64,000 nt of DNA from Micromonospora sp. NBC_01699 (GTDB lineage Bacteria > Actinomycetota > Actinomycetes > Mycobacteriales > Micromonosporaceae), in assembly GCF_036250065.1 (NCBI RefSeq), contig NZ_CP109199.1:558001-622000 (forward strand). The letters run 5' to 3'. Position 1 is the stretch's first letter. Every line of letters starts with the position of its first letter. The translations under genes were made by a program, and so were the position numbers. This document shows positions 9,088 to 17,726 of this stretch, piece by piece. The notes under the pieces were generated by a model that was not told where the DNA came from, ran no database searches, and worked only from the letters and a program-made list of their open reading frames with translations.

Positions 9088-9690
9088 GTGGGAACGTACG
9101 CGGTCGTGACGAAGGCACCGCTGGACCGGGTACGCGACTCGGTACACGCGGGCCGGGTCGGCGGCTTTGTCGCACCCGATCCGCTCGGCACCATCGTGCT
9201 GTTCGACTCCCCACCGGGCACCAGGTCCAGCAGTCGCCGGTTGGCCAGGCCCGGCTCTGACCTGGTCCGGCGTACGGGTGTGCCGGCCTGGATGCTGCTG
9301 GCCAACGAGTCGCTGGCGGAGGCGACGATGCTGACCCCCGACGGCGGTCAGCAGAGCCTCCAGTGGACGGCGGGCTGGCAACCGCCCGAGGAGCCGACCG
9401 AGTACCTCTCCGACCGCAAGGCGTGGGACGTCTACTGCGCTGAGATCGCCACCGCCTACGGCCGCCCGGAACAGGCCGGCGAACTGGCGCTGATCCGCAA
9501 CGACCCGGTGCCCGGTCGCCCGCAACCGCTGGTCGCGGACCTGCTGCGGCAGGTCTGCCGGGTGTTCGACCTGCCGGACGTGGCGGTCGGACGGTCCCTG
9601 CTGGTCGGCGACGAACCCGGACTCTACGAGGCCGAGCGGGTCGACGGGACGCACCGGGGTCTGCTCGGCCGGCTGCTGGCCCGGTCCTGA
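9088..9690 (+). CDS. Hypothetical protein, first gene of a two-gene unit
   Basis: This 200-residue soluble protein shows no family I recognise. It has no signal peptide and no TM segment. Conserved-looking blocks are GTYAVVTKAPLDRVR at the start and VWDVYCAEIATAYGRPEQ-like helices in the middle. GTG 9088 is chosen because GGGAG lies eight bases upstream and the frame before it is not plausible protein. The next gene starts one base after its stop, so the two are very likely cotranscribed and may act together. Confidence 0.65.
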   Translation: MGTYAVVTKAPLDRVRDSVHAGRVGGFVAPDPLGTIVLFDSPPGTRSSSRRLARPGSDLVRRTGVPAWMLLANESLAEATMLTPDGGQQSLQWTAGWQPPEEPTEYLSDRKAWDVYCAEIATAYGRPEQAGELALIRNDPVPGRPQPLVADLLRQVCRVFDLPDVAVGRSLLVGDEPGLYEAERVDGTHRGLLGRLLARS

Positions 9691-9691
9691 G

Positions 9692-11011
9692 ATGACCGAC
9701 CTCCCGACGACCGGGGCCGGTGAGACGATCGACGTGGTCCGGGCCAGCGCGTACCGCCTCGGCGCGCTCGCCGACGCCGCACCGGCGACGCCGCTGGCCG
9801 AGGCGGACGGCTGGACCCGGCTGCGGTCATCCGGTGCCGACGGGGAGGGGACGGACCTCGCCGCGCTCAGCGTCGCCGCCCGTACTCCGGCCTGCCGGCT
9901 GCGGGTGGACGGCGACGGCGGGCTGCGGCTGTCCGCGTACGGGCCGGACGGCGGTTCGGTCGGGCCGCTGGACGGCACCTGCGCCGAGTCGGACGCGTTG
10001 GCGGTCGCCGCCCTGTTCGGGCTGCCGGACGGCGCCGCCGTGCTGCACCGCGCGCTGACCAGCCCGTCGACCGGTTACCACCCGACGGCCCGGCTCGCCG
10101 ACGCCTGCCGCGCCCTCGGCCTGCCACTGGAACTGCTGACCCCCGCCGGGTCCGCGCCGGTCACCGCGCGGGCGGCCGCGCCGGCCCAACCGGAGGTCGG
10201 CGTGGTCCTGATGTACGCGCCCGCGCGGGTCGCCGCCGCCGACGCCCCGCTGACCACCCAGTCAGCCTGGACCGTCCCGGTCGACGAGAGCCGCAGCCTG
10301 CACCTCTGGGACGGTCGGGGGCAACGGGCCAGCCTGGCGTTGGCCGCCGAGGTACTGGCCGACAAGCGCTGGGCAACGCTGGCCTACTGGTGGTCGGAGC
10401 GGACCGCGGGTTTCGTGCTCACCCGGCGCAACCGGGTCGCCGGGGCGCACGAGTGGGGTGGTGGCGCACCGGTCACGCCCGAGGCGACCGCGCGGGCCGG
10501 TCGGCAGTTGGCCGAGGAGTTCGGGATACCGGAGCAGGCACTGACGGTCACCGCCCTGCTGCGGCGTACCGACCTGGTGCCGGTGGCGGCGCTCACCGAA
10601 CTGGGGGAGCTGATCGGCGTACCCGTCGACGTCATCGGCCGGGGCGCCGGGGAGTTGGCGGACTGGGCGGCCACGGTTCCCGGCGCGGTACGCACCGAGC
10701 GGATGGGCTTCGCCGCCGCCGTGGTCCACTCCGTACGCGAATACTCGGCGAAGCCGCCGAAGGCCGATCCCTACCATCCCCGGCCGAGGTGGCAGCGAAT
10801 ACTCAGCGGCGTACGGCTGCTGGTGTTCGTACCGATTCTGGCCCTGGGCGTGGCCGGCTGGCTGCGTGGTGAGGTCAGCGGCTGGTGGGTCCTGCTCGGG
10901 GTGGTGCTCACCGCCGACGCGGCCTGGGGCCTGCGGCCCGGCCGGCGCAGCCGGATGCACGTCAACCGGGGTACGACCTCGACCGGCGGCCGCTCGCCGG
11001 GTTCCGGGTGA
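9692..11011 (+). CDS. Hypothetical protein with C-terminal membrane helices
   Basis: This 439-residue protein is of unrecognised family. Residues 1-350 look soluble and mixed alpha/beta. The last ~85 residues carry two hydrophobic helices (LLVFVPILALGVAGW and WWVLLGVVLTADAAWG) separated by a short loop, followed by a basic tail, so the bulk of the protein is probably cytoplasmic and tail-anchored. It follows the preceding unknown gene with a one-base gap. Its ATG is preceded only by the previous gene's coding end, consistent with coupled translation. Confidence 0.65.
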   Translation: MTDLPTTGAGETIDVVRASAYRLGALADAAPATPLAEADGWTRLRSSGADGEGTDLAALSVAARTPACRLRVDGDGGLRLSAYGPDGGSVGPLDGTCAESDALAVAALFGLPDGAAVLHRALTSPSTGYHPTARLADACRALGLPLELLTPAGSAPVTARAAAPAQPEVGVVLMYAPARVAAADAPLTTQSAWTVPVDESRSLHLWDGRGQRASLALAAEVLADKRWATLAYWWSERTAGFVLTRRNRVAGAHEWGGGAPVTPEATARAGRQLAEEFGIPEQALTVTALLRRTDLVPVAALTELGELIGVPVDVIGRGAGELADWAATVPGAVRTERMGFAAAVVHSVREYSAKPPKADPYHPRPRWQRILSGVRLLVFVPILALGVAGWLRGEVSGWWVLLGVVLTADAAWGLRPGRRSRMHVNRGTTSTGGRSPGSG

Positions 11012-11088
11012 GCGAACGGTGACAGCCCGGCTGGCTGCCGCCGGCCGGTGTGCCGACCGGTTCCGGAGGGTATAGCCTCGGAGTCGGC

Positions 11089-11117
11089 AGTGACCGATCA
11101 TCATCTATCTGGTCACT
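11089..11117. promoter_or_regulatory. Inverted repeat upstream of GAF gene
   Basis: AGTGACC (11089-11095) and GGTCACT (11111-11117) form a perfect 7-bp inverted repeat with a 15-base spacer. A TATAGC hexamer that could be a -10 element lies just upstream at 11071-11076. The arrangement suggests an operator or a leader hairpin for the GAF-domain gene. Confidence 0.35.
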
Positions 11118-11137
11118 CGTCGTTCCCATCCTGGCAA

Positions 11138-12040
11138 GTGCGGAGCGTGCGAGTTCAGGGGAAGCCGGATGGAGGCTTTCCGTCCCTGCCCATCCCCGAT
11201 CCGGAAAGCGGTACCCTCTTGCCCCTCGAAGCCCCCGCGTCGTCGCCGGAAGACGAAGACGAGGCCGCCCGGCTGGCGGCCGTACGTCGTTACGAGATCC
11301 TCGACGCGCCCCGGGACGGCACCTTCGACGAGATCGCCGAGCTGGCCGCGATGGTCTGCGGCACCCCGATCGCCAGTGTCACCATCGTCGACGCCGACCG
11401 GGTCTGGTTCGCCGCCGAGAGGGGCCTCGACGGCGTCACCGAGGCCGGCACCGAGCCGGGCCTGTGCACCTCGGCCTTCCGCGCCGACGGCCCGTACGTC
11501 GTCGCCGACGCGGCGCTGGATCCGCGTACGCTCAACCATCCGCTGGTCCGGGGCGAATTCGCGTTGCGGTTCTACGCGGCGGCGCCGATCGTCACCACCG
11601 ACGGGTTCCGGCTGGGCACCGTCAACGTGATCGACCGCAAGCGCCGCCAGGTCACCGAGAACCAGACAGCGGTGCTGACGAAACTCGCCGCCCTGGTCGC
11701 GAAACAGTTGGATCTGCGCCTGGCCGCCATCCTCGCCGTACGCGCGGAGCGGGAACTGGTCGCCGCCGAGTGCCGCGCGACCGCCGTACCGGCCGACCTG
11801 ACCACCCGCGTACGCGACGTCGCCATCGCCCACCGCCAGTTGCCGCACCCCAACCACTGCCAGCTCGGCGGTGCCCGCAACCCGTGCCCCCGGCCGGCGG
11901 AGCTGAAGCTCGCCGACTCCTGGGGCGACTCGGCCTGGAGCTGCACCGAGCACGTCGAGGAAGCCCTGCTCAACGTCCGTTCGGTCTTCCTGGCCAACGA
12001 GGACCTCGGCGGCCTGGCCGCGTACGTCAACCGCAACTGA
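11138..12040 (+). CDS. GAF-domain protein with Cys-rich C-terminal module
   Basis: The open frame runs from 11048, but the real start is uncertain. An in-frame GTG at 11138 or 11147 is favoured because an inverted repeat and a possible promoter lie inside the longer frame. A GAF domain covers about 150 residues, from AVRRYEILDAPRDGTFDEIAELAAMV-type helices to the TVNVIDRK strand. The last ~70 residues form a distinct module with three Cys (HCQLGG, NPCPRPAE, WSCTEHVEEA). GAF domains bind small ligands or mediate dimerisation; the Cys module could hold a metal, which is inference. No output kinase or DNA-binding domain is present. Confidence 0.8.
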   Translation: MRSVRVQGKPDGGFPSLPIPDPESGTLLPLEAPASSPEDEDEAARLAAVRRYEILDAPRDGTFDEIAELAAMVCGTPIASVTIVDADRVWFAAERGLDGVTEAGTEPGLCTSAFRADGPYVVADAALDPRTLNHPLVRGEFALRFYAAAPIVTTDGFRLGTVNVIDRKRRQVTENQTAVLTKLAALVAKQLDLRLAAILAVRAERELVAAECRATAVPADLTTRVRDVAIAHRQLPHPNHCQLGGARNPCPRPAELKLADSWGDSAWSCTEHVEEALLNVRSVFLANEDLGGLAAYVNRN

Positions 12041-12121
12041 GCTCGTTCGGGGGCATCAAGCACCACTTCCAGCTTGAAGTTGGTGCGTCACAGGATGTGA
12101 TCTTGGTGTACGTATGTGGGT

Positions 12122-12376
12122 ATGACGCGCATCACGGTGGACGTGAACGATGAGTGGCTGGAGGCGGCCCGCGAGGTGTTGGGCACCGACACCAAGGTCG
12201 CCACCATCAACGCGGCGCTGCATGCGTTCGCGTTGCGCAGGCAGGCGGTCGAAATCGTGAACGCGTTCGACAGCGTGCAGTTCGAGTTCACGGATCCGGA
12301 CCGCTCCTGGGGCTATGGCGGAGGTCGCGACCTGTCGCGGCTGGTGGAGGACGCCCGTCAGGCTGATGCCGCGTGA
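12122..12376 (+). CDS. vapB: VapB-family antitoxin
   Basis: This 84-residue protein (86 if GTG 12116 is used) matches the actinobacterial VapB/DUF2191-like antitoxin pattern. It has an N-terminal ribbon segment MTRITVDVNDEWL, a helix with TKVATINAALHAFA, and a C-terminal acidic tail that would occupy the toxin. It should bind its own operator as a dimer and neutralise a PIN-domain RNase. Its TGA overlaps the ATG of the downstream vapC remnant (ATGA-type overlap), as in intact vapBC operons. The toxin is broken, so this is now an orphan antitoxin. Confidence 0.85.
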   Translation: MTRITVDVNDEWLEAAREVLGTDTKVATINAALHAFALRRQAVEIVNAFDSVQFEFTDPDRSWGYGGGRDLSRLVEDARQADAA

Positions 12377-12590
12377 TGGCCGGCAGCGTCTACCTCGCCG
12401 ACACATCCGTCTATGTCCTCCAGGGGCCTATTCGCAGGTTCGACGTCGGTTCGAAGCCCTGCTGGCCGAGGGACGGCTCGCGGCCTGCCAAATCACCAGC
12501 CTTGAGTGCCTGAACAACGCCGACTACGACCGCATCGCAGCCATCACCGGGCAAGCCATGGAATGGGTGGTGGCGAAGGGGTCGCTCTAG
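12376..12590 (+). pseudogene. vapC: Degraded vapC PIN-domain toxin
   Basis: The frame opens MAGSVYLADTSVYVLQGP with the first catalytic Asp of a PIN domain, then leaves the frame near 12425. The continuation RRRFEALLAEGRLAACQ appears in another frame, and is followed directly by a typical VapC C-terminus, NADYDRIAAITGQAMEWV, ending at TAG 12588. Compared with the usual length of about 130 residues, the middle of the protein, with the remaining acidic active-site residues, is deleted. A frameshift plus an internal deletion make the gene non-functional. The antitoxin upstream is intact. Confidence 0.85.
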
Positions 12591-12771
12591 CCTTCGGCGC
12601 TGCGTGACGTGAGCCGAGTCGGATTGCCGGCGTAACAGCACAACCGTTGGCGGTCGAGCTGCGTCAATGAGATGAGGGTCCCTGATCGGGGGACCGGCAT
12701 CGTCGCGTCCCGATGCGTGCGTCAGCGCGGGCCGGGGGGCGACCGTGGGCTCAAGAGAGGGAAAGCGCTTG

Positions 12772-15700
12772 ATGGCACGGGGTAGACACAGTCGTTCCAA
12801 TCGGGTGGCGGTGACCGCGGCGGTGGTCGCCGCCACTCTCGGCATGTCCGGCAGCCCGGCGCTGGCACAGCCGCAGCCGTCGACACCGGCGACCACACCG
12901 CCCGGTTCCGGTGGGCCGGTCCTGCCGGCGGACCGGACGTACACGGTGACGCTGTTGACCGGGGACGTGGTGACCGTTTCGGGGCGGGGTTCGGCCTGCC
13001 CGGTGGTCAGTGTGCGGCCGGCGAAGCCGAGCGGGGTCCAGCACCGCAGCTGCGGCGCGGACGGTCACGTACGGGTCGTGCCGGGTGAGGTGGCCGGCCT
13101 GGTCGGGTCGGTGCTGGACGAGTCGCTGTTCGACGTGACGGCGCTGATCCTCGACGGCTACGACGACGCGCGTACGACAGAGTTGCCGCTGATCGTCCGG
13201 CCGGGCGGGGCCGGGGCACGCGCGGCGGGCACGCTCGCCGCCGAGCCGCTCGCCGCGAGCCTGGGCGAACGCCGAGCACTGCCGACCATCGCCGCGGTCG
13301 CCGGCCGTCAGCCGAAGACGAGCGGGGCGGACTTCATCCGTACGCTGACCAACCGCGCGCCCGCCGCGCCCGGTGCGCGGACCGCGGACGCCGGCCCGAA
13401 GGTGTGGCTGGACCGCCGGGTGTCGGTGGCCGGCGCGACCGCACCGCTGAACGCCGCTCCGGACACCGATCGTCGGCCGGACACCGGGCGGCTCGACCGG
13501 AACCTGACCCAGATCAGCGCGCACAAGGCGTGGCGGGACGGGGTCACCGGTCGGGGCAGCCGGGTCGCCGTGCTCGACACCGGTGCCGACTTCACCCACC
13601 CCGACCTGGTCGGACAGGTGGTGGAGCGGGCCGACTTCACCGTCGACGGCGGCGACGCGGTCGACGGCAACGGGCACGGCACCCACGTCGCGGCCACGAT
13701 CGCCGGCACCGGCGCGGGCGCACCCGGCCAACGCCGAGGGGTCGCGCCCGACGCCGACCTCGTCATCGGCAAGGTCCTCACCGACGACGGGTACGGCAGC
13801 GACTCGCAGATCATCGCCGGCATGGAGTGGGCGGCGGCGCGGGCCGACGTGGTCAACATGAGCCTCGGCGGATGGGAACCCAGCGACGGTACGGACCCGT
13901 TGTCGCTGGCCGTCGACAACCTCACCGCCCAGCACGGCACCCTGTTCGTCGTCTCCGCCGGAAACGCCGGCCCGACCCCCGGACAGATCTCCTCGCCCGG
14001 CGCCGCCGGCACCGCGCTCACCGTCGGCGCGGTCGACGGCACCGACACGCTCGCCGAGTTCTCCGACCGGGGGCCGCTGGTCAACACCATGGCCGCCAAG
14101 CCGGAACTGGTCGCCCCCGGTGTCGACATCGTCGCCGCACGGGCCACCGGTACGTCCATGGGCACCCCGGTCGACGCCCGCTACACCGCCGCCTCCGGCA
14201 CCTCGATGGCCGCCCCGCACGTCGCCGGGGCCGCCGCCCTGCTCGCCCAACGACACCCGGGCTGGCGCCCCGACCAGCTCAAGGCCGCCCTGGTCGGCGC
14301 CGCCGAGCCACTGTCGAACGTGGACAGTTACGCGGTCGGTGCCGGCCGGCTGGACGCCGTACGCGCCCTGACCGGGGTGGTCGCCGGACAGGACGTGGTC
14401 GATCTCGGCATCTTCGCCTATCCGCAGTCCGGAACCGCCTCGACCAAACTGAGCTGGATCAACAACGGCCGGAGCCCGGTCACCCTGAACCTGGGCCTGA
14501 CCGTACGGACCCGTACCGGTGCGAACGCGCCGCCGGGCGCCGTGCGGCTCTCGGCCGACCGGCTCACCGTCGGCCGGGGCGGCGTCTCGACCGTGACCAT
14601 GCGGGTCGACCCGACCCGGCTGGCCGCCAAACCGGGGCTCTACACCGCGACCGTCACCGCCCGGACGCCGGGCGGCACATTTGTCGCCAGCACCCCGGTC
14701 GCCTTCTACGTCGAACCGCGCAGCTACGACCTGGCGCTGCGCGTCACGTCGCTGCCCGATGCCGGCCCCGGCATCGACCAGTGGGGCGGGGTACGGATCG
14801 CCAGCATCGACGACCCGACACGCTTCAACGAGTTCACCAACCTGTCGCCGACCGAGCCGGTGACGATCCGGGTGCCGGCGGGCCGGTACAGCGTCGCCGG
14901 CTACCAGGTCGAGGACAACCCGGACACCGGGCTCAGCCGCATGATCCTGGTCGGTGACCCGGACGTGGTCGTGGACCGGGATGTGACCCTGGTCGCCGAC
15001 GCCGGGCAGGCCAGCCCGGTCAGGGCGACGCTCGACGGGTTGGCGACCGAGGCCGCCCAGGTCGGCGTCACCTACCGGCAGCGGGCGGCGGACGGCACCC
15101 TGGTCAGCGAGGACTTCGCGTTCGCCTGGGGCGAGGCCGCGAAAACCTGGGGAGCGTACGCCATCCCGATGGAGAAGCCCGGCATCGGCGGCTTCGAGGC
15201 GTACGCGAGCGTGAGCCTGCACGCCCCCGGCACCGTGCCGACCCCGTTCGTCTACGAGCTGATCCGGGCCCTGCCGGACGGCATCCCGACCGACCTGTCG
15301 TGGCGGGTCACCCCGGCCGAGCAGGCCCAGCTCATCCGGATCGACCAGACCTTCCACACCATGGACACCCCCGGCGCGGTCACCAGCCACAAGCGGTACG
15401 GCCTGACCGCCGACGAGATGTTCCTGATCGACGCCGCGACGAACGAGGTCCCGGCCACCCGGGTCGACTACCTCACGCCCGGCTACTCCTACGTGGACGA
15501 GGCGTTCTTCTCCGGCGCCTTCGACCTGTTCGACCCGCAGACCGTGGTGGTGACCCAGGAGGCGATGCGGCAGTACCCGGCCGGCAGCCGACACCAGAAG
15601 ACCTGGGTACGCCAACCGCTGCGCCCCGACTGGTACGACGACCCGACGCTCTCACCGAGCGAGTGCCAGCCACAGCCGATCCGGCGTACGCAGGGCCTGC

Positions 15701-16305
15701 TGCGGGTGGACCTGGTTGAGTTGTCCGACCAGCACCAACGGTTCGACTGCATCAGCCCCTGGGACGGGTTCTACGACCTGACCACCCGCAAACTGACCCT
15801 GTACCGCGACGGCGTACTGGTCGGCGAGCAGCCGGAGTCGTACGGCGAGTTCGAGATTCCGCAGGCGGCCGGCGACTACCGGCTCACCTACGACCTGGAC
15901 GCGACCCGGCTGATGAGCCTGTCGAGCCGGGTCAACACCGCCTGGACGTTCCGCTCCACCGGCCCGGCGAGCGCCGACAGCGACATCCCGGTGCCGCTGC
16001 TGTCGGTCGACTACGCGCTGCCGCTCGACGCGGCGAACAAGCCGAACGGTGGTGAGGCCAGCTTCACGGTGTTCCAGACGCACGGCGTGGCGCGGCAGAA
16101 CCTCACCTCGTTCACGCTGGAAACCTCCGTCGACGACGGCGTGACCTGGCAGCCTGTGGCCGTACGGCCGGGTGGTTCCGACACCTTCACCGCCGCGCTG
16201 CCGGCGGTGGCGGCGGGGCAGTTCGTCTCGTTGCGGATCAAGGCGACCGCCGACGGTGGCAGCGGCATCGAACAGACCATCATCCGCGCCTACCGGGGCG
16301 CCTGA
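12772..16305 (+). CDS. Large secreted S8 subtilisin-like serine protease
   Basis: This 1177-residue exported protease has a signal peptide ending around ALAQ (residue 33). A propeptide-like region precedes the peptidase S8 domain, whose triad is Asp269 (VAVLDTGADFTHP), His302 (GNGHGTHVAA) and Ser478 (GTSMAAPHVAG). The oxyanion Asn lies in VVSAGNAGP. About 600 further residues form beta-rich C-terminal domains. This layout matches large actinomycete S8 proteases of the 1000-1200 residue class. ATG 12772 is preferred over GTG 12745 because GAGAGGGA lies nine bases before it. A perfect hairpin closes the gene. It is monocistronic and sits inside the decaying accessory zone yet looks intact. Confidence 0.93.
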   Translation: MARGRHSRSNRVAVTAAVVAATLGMSGSPALAQPQPSTPATTPPGSGGPVLPADRTYTVTLLTGDVVTVSGRGSACPVVSVRPAKPSGVQHRSCGADGHVRVVPGEVAGLVGSVLDESLFDVTALILDGYDDARTTELPLIVRPGGAGARAAGTLAAEPLAASLGERRALPTIAAVAGRQPKTSGADFIRTLTNRAPAAPGARTADAGPKVWLDRRVSVAGATAPLNAAPDTDRRPDTGRLDRNLTQISAHKAWRDGVTGRGSRVAVLDTGADFTHPDLVGQVVERADFTVDGGDAVDGNGHGTHVAATIAGTGAGAPGQRRGVAPDADLVIGKVLTDDGYGSDSQIIAGMEWAAARADVVNMSLGGWEPSDGTDPLSLAVDNLTAQHGTLFVVSAGNAGPTPGQISSPGAAGTALTVGAVDGTDTLAEFSDRGPLVNTMAAKPELVAPGVDIVAARATGTSMGTPVDARYTAASGTSMAAPHVAGAAALLAQRHPGWRPDQLKAALVGAAEPLSNVDSYAVGAGRLDAVRALTGVVAGQDVVDLGIFAYPQSGTASTKLSWINNGRSPVTLNLGLTVRTRTGANAPPGAVRLSADRLTVGRGGVSTVTMRVDPTRLAAKPGLYTATVTARTPGGTFVASTPVAFYVEPRSYDLALRVTSLPDAGPGIDQWGGVRIASIDDPTRFNEFTNLSPTEPVTIRVPAGRYSVAGYQVEDNPDTGLSRMILVGDPDVVVDRDVTLVADAGQASPVRATLDGLATEAAQVGVTYRQRAADGTLVSEDFAFAWGEAAKTWGAYAIPMEKPGIGGFEAYASVSLHAPGTVPTPFVYELIRALPDGIPTDLSWRVTPAEQAQLIRIDQTFHTMDTPGAVTSHKRYGLTADEMFLIDAATNEVPATRVDYLTPGYSYVDEAFFSGAFDLFDPQTVVVTQEAMRQYPAGSRHQKTWVRQPLRPDWYDDPTLSPSECQPQPIRRTQGLLRVDLVELSDQHQRFDCISPWDGFYDLTTRKLTLYRDGVLVGEQPESYGEFEIPQAAGDYRLTYDLDATRLMSLSSRVNTAWTFRSTGPASADSDIPVPLLSVDYALPLDAANKPNGGEASFTVFQTHGVARQNLTSFTLETSVDDGVTWQPVAVRPGGSDTFTAALPAVAAGQFVSLRIKATADGGSGIEQTIIRAYRGA

Positions 16306-16315
16306 CCGACACGGT

Positions 16316-16350
16316 GGGGCCCCGGATCACAAACCGCGATCCGGGGCCCC
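16316..16350 (+). terminator. Strong hairpin after the subtilase
   Basis: A perfect 13-bp stem (16316-16328 with 16338-16350, arm GGGGCCCCGGATC) with a 9-base loop starts ten bases after the protease stop. No T-tract follows. Confidence 0.85.
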
Positions 16351-16498
16351 GCTGTCTGCGGTAGGTCATTCAGACCGCAGTCCTTGCCCGCTACACGAAG
16401 CGGGGGCAGGCTGTCTGGTGTGTCCGCATTTCGACCACGTGGGTAATCACGCGACAGCTCCCTTGCGTTTCTTTCGAATTGGAGACAACCTGATCGGT

Positions 16499-17026
16499 AT
16501 GGTCGCCACAGCCGACGTCATGGACGAGCAGACAATCCTGCCCGACGCCGCAAACGCGGGGGTTGTTTTCGACCTTCTCAAGGTCCTTCGCGATCGGGGT
16601 CAGGCGGTGCCGGAAGCGCGGGCGCGGCTGGTGAGCGCGAACGGGTCGAGTTCCAGCGAACTCCCCGACGGTCTGCATGACATTCTGGTCAAGGCACTCG
16701 AAGCCCTGGCTCAGGGCTATGCCGTGACCATCGCACCGCAGCACACAACCCTCACCACCCAGCAGGCGGCCGATTTGCTCGGCGTGTCGCGACCAACCCT
16801 GATCAAGTTGCTGGACGAAGGAAAGATCCTCTACGACCGCCCGAGCAGTCATCGCCGAGTGAAGCTTGCCGACCTGTTGGGATTCCAGCAGCGGAGACGG
16901 CAGGAGCGGCGCGAGCTACTTGATGAAATGACCTCGGACAGCATCGAGATGGGCCTTTACGATCTTGTTGTTCCAGAAGACGACGATGACGGCGACGAGG
17001 CATCTCATGAGCGAGTTTCCGATTAG
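16499..17026 (+). CDS. Excisionase-type HTH antitoxin
   Basis: This 175-residue protein has a central MerR/excisionase-like helix-turn-helix: TTQQAADLLGVSRPTLIKLL, then LDEGKI and HRRVKLADLL. This arrangement is common in antitoxins that precede a PIN-domain toxin in actinomycetes. The C-terminal segment after about residue 130 is acidic (PEDDDDGDEA) and would contact the toxin. The PIN gene follows after 25 bases. ATG 16499 is the best visible start, although its nearest GGAGA is 14 bases away, so a start a few codons earlier is possible. Confidence 0.78.
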   Translation: MVATADVMDEQTILPDAANAGVVFDLLKVLRDRGQAVPEARARLVSANGSSSSELPDGLHDILVKALEALAQGYAVTIAPQHTTLTTQQAADLLGVSRPTLIKLLDEGKILYDRPSSHRRVKLADLLGFQQRRRQERRELLDEMTSDSIEMGLYDLVVPEDDDDGDEASHERVSD

Positions 17027-17051
17027 GAGAGGCTCCGCCTAAGCTCTCCTG

Positions 17052-17528
17052 GTGCCGTTCTCCGCTCTGCTCGACGCGAACGTTCTGGTGCCGAACGTGC
17101 TCCGGGATACTCTGCTCCGAATCGCGGGGACCGGGCTGTATCGCCCGCTCTGGAGCGACGACATCCTGGCGGAGACTCGACGGACAGTCCTCCGGCTGCA
17201 CCCGAAGATCGAGCCGGCCAAGTTTGATCGCACGATCACGCACATGAACCGCTCGTTCGATGACGCGCTCGTCACCAACTACCGGTCGGTTGTGGATGGT
17301 ATGACCAACGACCCGGGGGATCGTCACGTCCTGGCCGCCGCCGTGGTGGGGCCGGGCCGGCCTGATCGTCACCCGAAACCTCAGGCACTTCCCGAAGGTG
17401 TCACTCCTGCCACCGGGCGGCGGCCCGGGATGAGGAAGATCAGTGTCGAGGACCTGCGTACTGGACTCAGTCGTTCTGGTGCCCCCGACTTCGCTGACCG
17501 AATTAAGGCTCGCCTGAGCGTCAACTGA
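17052..17528 (+). pseudogene. Frameshifted PIN-domain toxin
   Basis: The first ~99 residues match a PIN RNase of the type paired with excisionase-like antitoxins: LLDANVLVPNVLRD, ILAETRR and NDPGDRHVLAAAVV keep the acidic residues. One extra G in the run 17348-17351 then shifts the frame. The expected continuation GRAGLIVTRNLRHFPKV is present in the next frame and ends at TGA 17431. The C-terminal block ISVEDLRTGLSRSGAPDF returns in the original frame, so an additional deletion has removed the segment between. The frame stays open for 158 residues but the product is chimeric. It is probably an inactive toxin, though the catalytic acids survive. Confidence 0.78.
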
Positions 17529-17726
17529 CGGTCCTGGTCCACACGTGGTCCCGCGATAAGGCATAGCCAGCCTTTAGTAGTACGAGAGTGCGCGTCAAGG
17601 CTGGGTCGGGGCGTTCGGTCGTGATGATTGTTGTCGCTCGGTGAGGCAGCGCGAGGACGACTAGACCATTTTTGTCGTACCGGCCGGGTAGACCGTCTCG
17701 TTGTTGTCGAGATTTCAGGAGTGATC

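Noticed and set aside
12751-15615. 954-codon reverse-strand frame opposite the subtilase
   Set aside because: It is a shadow of the S8 protease, whose catalytic triad and signal peptide are clear on the forward strand.
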